Source: Pseudomonas kairouanensis (lineage in GTDB: Bacteria; Pseudomonadota; Gammaproteobacteria; Pseudomonadales; Pseudomonadaceae). From it: a DNA stretch of 64,000 bases. Shown in pieces: positions 33,382 to 39,900 of the stretch. Both the position numbers and the translations under genes were made by a program. Below the pieces are notes generated by a model. That model was given only the letters and a program-made list of their open reading frames with translations. It ran no database searches and had not been told where the DNA came from. The stretch is taken from NCBI RefSeq assembly GCF_004682055.1, contig NZ_QUZU01000016.1, forward strand, positions 1 through 64,000, written 5' to 3'. Each line of letters starts with the position of its first letter. Position 1 is the first letter of the stretch.

Positions 33382-34511
33382 GCAAACATAGGTTTAAAAA
33401 AGGTGACCTGCTAGCCAATCGATATGAAATAAAATCATTCCATGCTGCTGGCGGCATGCAGGAAGTTTATTTAGCCCATGATAAAACATTAAGCAGAGAC
33501 GTCGCGCTCAAAACACCTAAACCAGGGATTACAGATCGACGGTTTCGAAGAGGCGCAGAAATGGGGGCCCGTGTAAAACACTCCAACGTTGCCGCAACAT
33601 TTGATTACTTCGAAAATGAAGAAATAACTTTCCTTGTTGAAGAATTTATTTCCGGGCAAGATCTTGGCAAAAGATTAGAAAGCGACTTTACATTCATGGA
33701 CCCTTATCTAGCAGCACGAACTTTACATCACATCTCAAAAGCCTTGTACGAAGCCCACAAAGTAAACATATGCCACCGAGACCTTAAACCAAGCAATATA
33801 ATGACATCCAATGATATCGGACTTCAAAATATAAAGCTGACAGACTTCGGCATTGCCAAACTTGCAGAAACCGAAATTGCTATTGAGATGGAGTTATTTG
33901 ATAAAGACAACTCTACACTTACATCGTCAAATACTCTTCTTGGTGCGGTCCCCTACATGTCTCCAGAGTGTTGGACTGACTGGAAAGGTGCTGGTCAGCC
34001 CATGGATATTTGGGCATTTGGTTGTATCGCCTATCATCTTCTTGCAGGTGAACCACCTTTTGGGGAAGGCCGTTTAGCAATTATGAATGTCGCTAGGCTA
34101 TTCCATTCAAAACCTAACCTTCAAAAACCAAAGTGGTATGGTCGCCACCCATCTACCGCACCACTAGAAAATGACCTTTGGAATATAATATGTGAGTGCA
34201 TACAAGTTGACCCACTGGAGCGCCCGTCAGCAGAAAAGCTGTTACAACTGTGTAACGAACTATGCTATTCACTCACACCAAGACGAATGGGTACGGTACA
34301 GCAATTCCCCGGAAGATATAAAAATGGAAATGCGGGAAACTTTGGATTTATTAATGACAAAGACATTTCTAAAAGTTGGTTCTTCCATGGCACAGAAGTT
34401 TTCGGGGCTGAAAAAATCAAAACTGGCGACACAGTTTGCTTTAGTATCTTCCCAGGACGCCCCAACGATAGATGCTCCCCAATACTGGTATTAAAACAAA
34501 AAACCCAATAG
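33378..34511 (+). CDS. Hanks-type Ser/Thr kinase fused to a cold-shock-like domain
   Basis: 377 residues from the ATG at 33378 in the ATGA overlap. Kinase features: AAGGMQEVYLA (23-33), VALK (Lys 45), HRDLKPSN (133-140), DFG (156-158), SPE (195-197) and DIWAFGCIAYHLLAGEPPFG. Residues about 304-377 look like a cold-shock/OB domain: GTVQQF at the start, GNFGFIND in the RNP1 position, SWFFHGTEVF in the RNP2 position, IKTGDTVCFSI, then SPILVLK. Such a domain binds single-stranded nucleic acid, so this kinase may respond to RNA or DNA. The fusion is unusual. Confidence 0.9.
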   Translation: MSKHRFKKGDLLANRYEIKSFHAAGGMQEVYLAHDKTLSRDVALKTPKPGITDRRFRRGAEMGARVKHSNVAATFDYFENEEITFLVEEFISGQDLGKRLESDFTFMDPYLAARTLHHISKALYEAHKVNICHRDLKPSNIMTSNDIGLQNIKLTDFGIAKLAETEIAIEMELFDKDNSTLTSSNTLLGAVPYMSPECWTDWKGAGQPMDIWAFGCIAYHLLAGEPPFGEGRLAIMNVARLFHSKPNLQKPKWYGRHPSTAPLENDLWNIICECIQVDPLERPSAEKLLQLCNELCYSLTPRRMGTVQQFPGRYKNGNAGNFGFINDKDISKSWFFHGTEVFGAEKIKTGDTVCFSIFPGRPNDRCSPILVLKQKTQ

Positions 34512-34526
34512 GCAATATTAATTAAA

Positions 34527-34552
34527 GGACCACAAGATTAAACTTGTGGTCC
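34527..34552. terminator. Hairpin after the kinase operon
   Basis: GGACCACAAG-ATTAAA-CTTGTGGTCC is a perfect 10-bp stem 15 bases after the second kinase stop. The plus-strand tail is AAACACC, so the T run is better on the minus strand (TTTAATTAATATT), where it would end a transcript from the small membrane gene. Confidence 0.65.
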
Positions 34553-34602
34553 AAACACCACATATCATTTACAAATACAAATTAACTCACTCCAACTCAC
34601 AT

Positions 34603-34836
34603 CTACTCTCCCATAATCCCCCGAAGCCTCAGTAGATAACTGCAATACCAAACCACCGCGCCCACAACCACCACCACATTCCCCACCAACCAAATCCCAA
34701 AATTCCGACTCTGCTCCGCATCACTTACATAAAACGGCCCAAAGTACGCCGACACTGCCACCAGCAGCCCGTTAAACACGCCAACCGCCACCATAACTAC
34801 CAACATCACAAACACCACGCCTTTAACCACCTTCAT
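34603..34836 (-). CDS. Small two-helix membrane protein
   Basis: 77 residues from the ATG at 34836 (GGAGGG upstream; the ATG at 34854 adds six residues). Two membrane segments are clear (VVFVMLVVMVAVGVFNGLLVAV and LVGNVVVVVGAVVWYCSYLL). I recognise no family. It lies between the kinase island and the toxin locus; a role as an immunity-type membrane protein is possible but nothing shows it. Confidence 0.65.
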   Translation of the reverse strand: MKVVKGVVFVMLVVMVAVGVFNGLLVAVSAYFGPFYVSDAEQSRNFGIWLVGNVVVVVGAVVWYCSYLLRLRGIMGE

Positions 34837-35235
34837 ACAACCCTCCAAAACCAAATCTCCTTGGAATTTTGGTAATCCGAAAACGTCCCTTTCAATCGAA
34901 AATCCCTACTGAATGCACGTGTAGCTCAGCCAATCCGTCGACGCCTCATATTTCAGGGTGGCTTTTCCATAGGGTGTGGAAGGTAAGCATTCGGTATTTC
35001 CATCGCGTTTTTTCGCGCGACCGTAGCAAACGCTCCGCTACGGGTGAGGAAGCCGGCGAGAAATCAGAGCGGTCCTACTTGCCTGTAAGTTTTGACTGAA
35101 AGGCAACACGCACACCACTGCCCTCTGCGATAAAACCAGCTGAGTTTTCCCACGAAATCCATCGAACAAGTCCGATTACGGGCCTTGATCACAAGCTCAT
35201 AGGCTCACTCCCCCACACAAGGAAGTGAGCCCGCC
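34837..35235. other. Non-coding gap before the pyocin-domain gene
   Basis: About 400 bases without a convincing gene. It contains a hairpin CCGTAGC..GCTACGG (35021-35027 with 35037-35043) and TCGCG-TTTTTT-CGCGA just before it. A short open frame at 34869-35099 has no ribosome site and an atypical product. The pyocin-domain gene starts at 35236 after GGAAGTGAG. I saw no PrtN-type P-box that I could call with confidence. Confidence 0.4.
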
Positions 35236-36372
35236 ATGTCAGAACGCGCCTACCCCCTCACCGAAGAGCAACAACTCAAACAGCGAATCCTGACCCCGCA
35301 ACCGACGCGGCGGCCTGACTCGCCGCCCATCCAGCTATTCGACCCTCCCCCTGCCCCAACACCTACGCTCACCAAGCCTCCCGGCTGCGTCTTCACCAAA
35401 CCCTGCCAACTGCCCGATGGCATTACCCACTACGCCGATCCCACCGGTTTCGTACCCATGGAACTGGTGAAGGAATACGGCCATTTCTGCCTATTGGGTG
35501 GGCGTGAGGTGGACGCCCAGGGCGACGTGGCCTTGCGCAAGATCAGCGGCAGCGCGCTGCCCATTGGCCTGGGGCAACTGGCCTTGCGTACGGCGGCGGT
35601 GGAATCGGCGACCGCCGCTGTCGGGACGGTTGTGGGTGGGTTGTTGACGGGGTTGGTGGCGTTGGCCTGGCCATCGGAACTGGGCGATAGCGCGCTCTAC
35701 TCCGATGAGCAATTGCGCTCGATGCAGCGGGCGCGTTCGCAGATGCGTTTGCAGGTTGAGCAGTTGGAGGACGGCACGCTCAAGGGTTATGGGTTTTACA
35801 CCGGTAACAACGCCGACTGGCAGATGATTGATGTGGTGCAGTTTCAAAGCCGTGGCGATCAGTTTGTAGCGGATTTGGGTGAAGAGATGGAGTTGATCTG
35901 GACGCCTTCGGTTGATCCGGGTGACACCCTGGGGATTCCGGCGTTGGAGGCTGCGCCGCAAGCGCCGGTGATTTGGATTTATCCGCCGAACGAGAAGGCT
36001 GCACAGATTTTGGTTAACCCGGTTTATCCGCCGGAGTATCGGGATTTTATTCTGGTGTTCCCGGTGGGGTCGGGGGTTCGGCCGTTGTATGTGGTGGTGA
36101 GTGTTCGGGCTGGGGATCACAAATACCACCCGAGCCCGACGTCTTTACCAGCCTTTCCCGATGCAGTTCGCGCACCATCCAAATCCCGCGTTAAAGGAGG
36201 AGGCAGACTTAGGCCCCGCTGGAAAGACCCTCATAGCTATATTTACGAATGGGACTTCGAACGAGGCAAGGTGGAGAAGTACAACAAGAGAGGCAGGCAC
36301 TTGGGCGAGTTTGACCCTAATACAGGCGAACGAACCAAGGAAGCTGATGACACCAGAAGGATAGAACCATGA
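35236..36372 (+). CDS. S-type pyocin-domain toxin with colicin-E3-like 16S rRNase end
   Basis: 378 residues. A Pro-rich N-terminus (SPPIQLFDPPPAPTPTL) and a small hydrophobic stretch (AVGTVVGGLLTGLVALAW) precede an S-type pyocin domain (about 165-300, from ALYSDEQLRSM to VRPLYVVVS). The last 75 residues match the colicin E3/cloacin nuclease: GGGRLRPRW, IYEWDFERGKVE, RHLGEFDPNTGE, DDTRRIEP. The E3 catalytic Asp510, Glu517 and Arg545 align with Asp340, Glu347 and Arg374, but His513 is Arg343. E3 cuts 16S rRNA near the decoding site. No receptor-binding region is seen, so delivery by a secretion system is as likely as release as a bacteriocin. Confidence 0.85.
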   Translation: MSERAYPLTEEQQLKQRILTPQPTRRPDSPPIQLFDPPPAPTPTLTKPPGCVFTKPCQLPDGITHYADPTGFVPMELVKEYGHFCLLGGREVDAQGDVALRKISGSALPIGLGQLALRTAAVESATAAVGTVVGGLLTGLVALAWPSELGDSALYSDEQLRSMQRARSQMRLQVEQLEDGTLKGYGFYTGNNADWQMIDVVQFQSRGDQFVADLGEEMELIWTPSVDPGDTLGIPALEAAPQAPVIWIYPPNEKAAQILVNPVYPPEYRDFILVFPVGSGVRPLYVVVSVRAGDHKYHPSPTSLPAFPDAVRAPSKSRVKGGGRLRPRWKDPHSYIYEWDFERGKVEKYNKRGRHLGEFDPNTGERTKEADDTRRIEP

Positions 36373-36593
36373 AACATCTGATCTACGTAGTCCCAACAGG
36401 AAGCGAGAATATTTCGACTGAAATTCCGCTTAACCTGAATGCTGCCGACTTACTGCCAATTATGGGTTGGGAGGATGAGAGCGACTGTGTCTATGACTAC
36501 TTGCTAACACCTGAGCAAATTGAAGGCATCGAAAAAATAACCTCATTGGTCTTCCCGAAGAATGCGTCGCTGTATCTGGCATGCGATGCGTAG
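36369..36593 (+). CDS. Probable immunity protein for the rRNase toxin
   Basis: 74 residues, acidic (LNAADLLPIMGWEDESDCVYDYLL). It overlaps the toxin gene by ATGA, the classical toxin-immunity arrangement. It does not resemble the E3/cloacin immunity protein, so it would be a different inhibitor for a related nuclease. Function is inferred from position and charge alone. Confidence 0.7.
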   Translation: MKHLIYVVPTGSENISTEIPLNLNAADLLPIMGWEDESDCVYDYLLTPEQIEGIEKITSLVFPKNASLYLACDA

Positions 36594-36647
36594 TGCCGAC
36601 GTTTTCAACTTTCGTTCGACGCAACCCAAGAACCCATGAGGCCAACC

Positions 36648-37115
36648 ATGAAAAAGCCCATCCTCTACCGCTCAGTCAACACCCGTACCCACGGCGTGCG
36701 CCACGGCAGTTGCCGCGCCTATCGATACGAACGAAACACCAAAAAAGAAAAGCTCGCGCAATCCACCCGCAGCTCCATGCACAGCCACCATCGCCACGGT
36801 TTCGATTACACACCGCTGTTTCGCTTCCTCCTATCCAAGGTAGGCCAACCATGGGACCCCGTTTTCAGCGAGGCCAACGCCCGCGTGGACCGCCCCGATC
36901 CAATCTTCTGGATGGTCGCGCTCCACGAAAGCGACAAACGGGAATACGTGAGCACGGGTGAAAACACCTACTACAGCGGCTTATGGGTCGACGACGCTGG
37001 CCTGCTGCAAAAGGTAAACCCACAGCTGACACCTGAGCGCATGCCAACCTTTTGCGACTGCTGCACCCACACTTTCAACGGTGTGGTTTATGCGCACGCT
37101 TTGCCTATTGGTTGA
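36648..37115 (+). CDS. Unrecognised cytosolic protein next to the toxin pair
   Basis: 155 residues from the ATG at 36648 (AGG six bases upstream; an ATG at 36636 is possible). The protein is rich in His, Arg and Tyr near its start (YRSVNTRTHGVRHGSCRAYRYERN) and ends in a cysteine cluster (TFCDCCTHTFNGVVYAHALP). The middle, VSTGENTYYSGLWVDDAGLLQKV, is distinctive. I think similar proteins occur near toxin loci in Pseudomonas but cannot name a family. The Cys and His residues might bind metal. Confidence 0.65.
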   Translation: MKKPILYRSVNTRTHGVRHGSCRAYRYERNTKKEKLAQSTRSSMHSHHRHGFDYTPLFRFLLSKVGQPWDPVFSEANARVDRPDPIFWMVALHESDKREYVSTGENTYYSGLWVDDAGLLQKVNPQLTPERMPTFCDCCTHTFNGVVYAHALPIG

Positions 37116-37145
37116 TGTCAGGGGCATTGATGTTGGCTGAACCAC

Positions 37146-37177
37146 TGCCATCGGGGGCAAGCCCCCTCCCACATTTT
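37146..37177. repeat. Single REP element
   Basis: GCCATCGGGGGCAAGCCCCCTCCCACATTTT is one arm of the GTGGGAGGGGG REP class, lying between convergent genes. No partner arm is near. Confidence 0.8.
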
Positions 37178-37211
37178 GTTCGGTGTGGTGCAGTTACTCT
37201 GCGATGGGTAA

Positions 37212-37781
37212 TCAGCTCGCCTTCACCCCACTCCCCGCCCCTTCCACCGGTACCCGTTGCGCCGGGTCTGTCACGTCAAACACATGCTGCTCACACATCG
37301 AACCCTTGAACTGAAACTCCACCAGATACACCTTGGCCTTTTCCGGGCTAAACGTGCTCATCACCGGCCCACAGTTGTAGTACACCCCATTGCCCTGGCT
37401 GCCCGCCGTGCTCGCGACGGTGAGTTTCTTGCCAGGGTCAGCCAATGTTTCCAACTGTGGAAAACGCTTGAACCCGGCGCTGGCGACGGTCTGGTTGAGC
37501 TTGGCGATCCAGTTGAAAACCTTGCCTTCGCCGGTGTCCATCACGGTGCCGAGGGTTTCCATGCGTTGGTCGGGGTCGCCTTCGCGGCGGATGGCGAATT
37601 CGACGGGGTTGGTGCCGCCGCTGGCTTTCATGATGACTTTGGCGTGCTCGGCGTCGACGGCCACGGTCTTTTGGCGCAGTTGAATACCGTCGTTGAGCAG
37701 GGTGGGGGATGAGTTGCGCTGGTTGGAGTTGCAGCCGCAGAGGGCCAGGGTGATGAGGGAAAGCAGGGCGATTCGCTTCAC
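37212..37781 (-). CDS. Lipoprotein of unknown function
   Basis: 189 residues from the GTG at 37781 (AAGGA about ten bases upstream). A lipoprotein signal is plain: KRIALLSLITLALCGC, with the lipobox LCGC. The mature part contains QGNGVYYNCGPVMSTFSPEKAKVYLVEFQFKGSMCEQHVFD, with two cysteines that could pair. I recognise no family. An in-frame open extension upstream to 37958 lacks support. Confidence 0.75.
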   Translation of the reverse strand: MKRIALLSLITLALCGCNSNQRNSSPTLLNDGIQLRQKTVAVDAEHAKVIMKASGGTNPVEFAIRREGDPDQRMETLGTVMDTGEGKVFNWIAKLNQTVASAGFKRFPQLETLADPGKKLTVASTAGSQGNGVYYNCGPVMSTFSPEKAKVYLVEFQFKGSMCEQHVFDVTDPAQRVPVEGAGSGVKAS

Positions 37782-37974
37782 AGGGGGGATGTCCTTATCG
37801 GTGTGAATGGGGTGATGACTGGACCTGGAATTAGACAGAATGTTCCGCATTGGAGCAGTTGAGATACAGGCGCTGCGGTTTGTCAGGTGCACCGAGGTTA
37901 TCCCTTCGCAGCCTCGCTGCGGCTCCAAAGCTCCCACATTGGCCCTGCTTACACCCATTCAAATGTGGGCGGCG

Positions 37975-38349
37975 TCATTTGGGCTGGAAGGTTTCGAGGT
38001 AGGCCAGAATGTTTTCGATCTTCTCTTGGTCGCTGATGCCCCAGAAGATCATGCGCGTGCCGCTCACTACTTTCTTTGGCGCTTCGATATAGGCGGCGAG
38101 CTTGTCGCGGGTCCAGACCACGCCGGAGTTTTTCATCGCGTCGGAATATTGATAGTCGGTGGTAGTCCCGGCGGGCCGACCGATGATGCCGTTGAGCTCA
38201 GGCCCAAAGCCACCCCGTGCACCTTCACCAATGCTGTGGCAACCACCGCAGGTCTTGGTGAAGAGCTTGCCGCCCGCCTCGGCATCGCCCGCCGCAAAGG
38301 CAGGGCCGGTAGTGAACATCAGGGCAAGGGCGAACACGGCGTATTTCAT
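37975..38349 (-). CDS. Periplasmic class I cytochrome c
   Basis: 124 residues from the ATG at 38349 (GGAG six bases upstream). A signal peptide (MKYAVFALALMFTTGPAFAA) precedes the haem site TCGGCHS and the distal Met in SGTRMIFWGI. The pattern GPELNGIIGRPAGT..YSDAMKNSG is that of the c2-like soluble cytochromes. It likely carries electrons in the periplasm. The gene stands alone; a Coq7-like remnant lies just upstream. Confidence 0.92.
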   Translation of the reverse strand: MKYAVFALALMFTTGPAFAAGDAEAGGKLFTKTCGGCHSIGEGARGGFGPELNGIIGRPAGTTTDYQYSDAMKNSGVVWTRDKLAAYIEAPKKVVSGTRMIFWGISDQEKIENILAYLETFQPK

Positions 38350-38379
38350 GGGAGGCTCCACAGCAGGTGTAGCGGGCGA

Positions 38380-38580
38380 TTATGCCTGTTTGTCAGGAGC
38401 GCATGCCCATCCTTCACTCAACCGCCCGGGCCATACAGCCCATAACCGCACCGTTGCGACTCGGCCTGGGACAAATAGTCGCGCCATGAACAGTTGGCTG
38501 CCGTAGACGCACAGGGCGCCATGCTCGCCGGCAGGGTCGACTTTGATCATGCGGCTGCCTGAATCCGGGTGGTTTATGGG
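38380..38580 (-). pseudogene. Remnant of a Coq7-like (demethoxyubiquinone hydroxylase) gene
   Basis: A 66-codon open stretch (ATG at 38550) reads GSRMIKVDPAGEHGALCVYG then SQLFMARLF, very like the N-terminal di-iron motif of the COQ7 family (IRVDHAGEYGA..IYxGQ). The His of the motif is Pro and the rest of the domain is absent: after about 30 residues the frame becomes unrelated and stops. No ribosome site fits. The fragment lies between a cytochrome c gene and a response regulator. Resemblance by eye only. Confidence 0.45.
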
Positions 38581-38730
38581 TTACTGCCAGGGGCGAGGGC
38601 CGTTAGAGGCGAGGGGCAGTACCGTGCAACCTCACTCTTATGACCACCCATCGCCTTAAACACATCCAATCGAACCTATCCAGACATGTTCTACTCCACG
38701 TTAATGAACCCTGATGGTGGAGTAAGGATC

Positions 38731-39111
38731 ATGGCTCAGCCATCGATTTTAGTGCTGGAAGACGACGAGATCATTCGTTCGTTAATGGTGGGTGTGTTGG
38801 AGGATTTCGGCGCGGTGGTGACGTCGTTTCCTTCGGCAGATGAAGGGATGATTTACCTGGAACGGGGCGATGACCCGGTGGACCTGATTGTCAGCGATAT
38901 CCAGATGCCGGGTTTGCTCAATGGCTATGACTTGAGCCGAGTGGTGGCCCATCGCTGGCCCACGGTGCCGGTGGTGTTGACCTCTGGCAATACCAAGCTG
39001 GCGGCGCAGCTGGGCAGTTCGGTGCGGTTTTTGCCCAAGCCTTGGAGCAGTGAACACCTGATTGAGTGTGTGCAAACGGCACTGACCCAACAGGGTATGT
39101 CGCTGCATTGA
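38731..39111 (+). CDS. Single-domain response regulator (CheY-like)
   Basis: 126 residues from the ATG at 38731 (AAGGATC upstream). It is only a receiver domain: the acidic pair in LEDDEII, the phospho-Asp in LIVSDIQMPG, Thr/Ser in VVLTSGN and Lys in RFLPKPW. No output domain. It lies 195 bases before bphO-bphP on the same strand and could be the partner of the BphP histidine kinase; its partner is not proven by sequence. Confidence 0.9.
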   Translation: MAQPSILVLEDDEIIRSLMVGVLEDFGAVVTSFPSADEGMIYLERGDDPVDLIVSDIQMPGLLNGYDLSRVVAHRWPTVPVVLTSGNTKLAAQLGSSVRFLPKPWSSEHLIECVQTALTQQGMSLH

Positions 39112-39306
39112 TGGCGTCGAGACATCATTTAAACCGAACTTCGTAACAGGCTCTGCGGTCATTTATGATGCATGGAGCGACTTTTCTGATCCGCTGGTCA
39201 GCCTTTTCGCTTAGTGCGCACGGTTACCGGCCTTGAGGTGTGTAGAATCGTCGCCCATTTCCACGCGTCATTCATGGCCGCAAGGCCCACAGTTCGAGCT
39301 TATTGA

Positions 39307-39900
39307 ATGCATTCACTGGCCGCGCCCTCTTTGCTGGAAGCCCTACGCACAGGCACCGCCTTGCTGCACGTAGGACTGGAAAAGCGCCTGCCGTTTTTCT
39401 CCGAGCATCTGGACGCCGATTGGTACCAGCGTTTGCTCCAAGCCTATTACGGGTTTTACGGGCCAATGGAAGTGGCGCTGTATGACAGCGGCTTGATCCC
39501 TGAAGGCTATGACGCAGTGCTGCGCGTGAAAACGCCAACTTTGCTGAGCGATCTTGGCGCCTTGGGCGTTGATGAGCGCGCCCTACCCCGCTGCACCGAA
39601 CTGCCCCTCTTTGACACCCCTGCCGCCTGCCTTGGCGCCCTGTATGTGCTGGAAGGCGCAACACTGGGCGGCCAGGTTTTGCGCCGGGAAATGGCCCAGC
39701 GCCTGGACGTGAATGCCGATAACGGCGGCGCGTTCCTTGATATATACGGCGCCGAGACCGGTCGACGCTGGAAAGACTTTCTCGACTACCTGGGCCGCCA
39801 GCCGCTGGACACTAGCGCTAAACAGCGCGCGGTGGATGCCGCCCGTTCGACATTCAGCTGCTTTGAGCAATGGCTCGACAGCCAGGAGGTACTGCTATGA
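39307..39900 (+). CDS. bphO: Haem oxygenase BphO
   Basis: 197 residues. The likely haem-binding His is His21 in LLHVGLEKRLPFF, and the family segment YVLEGATLGGQVLRREMA is clear. It opens haem to biliverdin, the chromophore needed by the bacteriophytochrome encoded next. The stop codon overlaps the bphP start (ATGA), the usual bphOP pairing in Pseudomonas. Confidence 0.93.
   Translation: MHSLAAPSLLEALRTGTALLHVGLEKRLPFFSEHLDADWYQRLLQAYYGFYGPMEVALYDSGLIPEGYDAVLRVKTPTLLSDLGALGVDERALPRCTELPLFDTPAACLGALYVLEGATLGGQVLRREMAQRLDVNADNGGAFLDIYGAETGRRWKDFLDYLGRQPLDTSAKQRAVDAARSTFSCFEQWLDSQEVLL

Noticed and set aside
34869..35099. 76-codon open frame before the pyocin-domain gene
   Set aside because: No ribosome site, unusual composition, lies over hairpins.
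37890..37965. CGCAGCCTCGCTGCGGCTCC then CTCCCACATTGG between the lipoprotein and cytochrome c genes
   Set aside because: Looks like a worn REP-type remnant; no second arm, so not listed as a feature.
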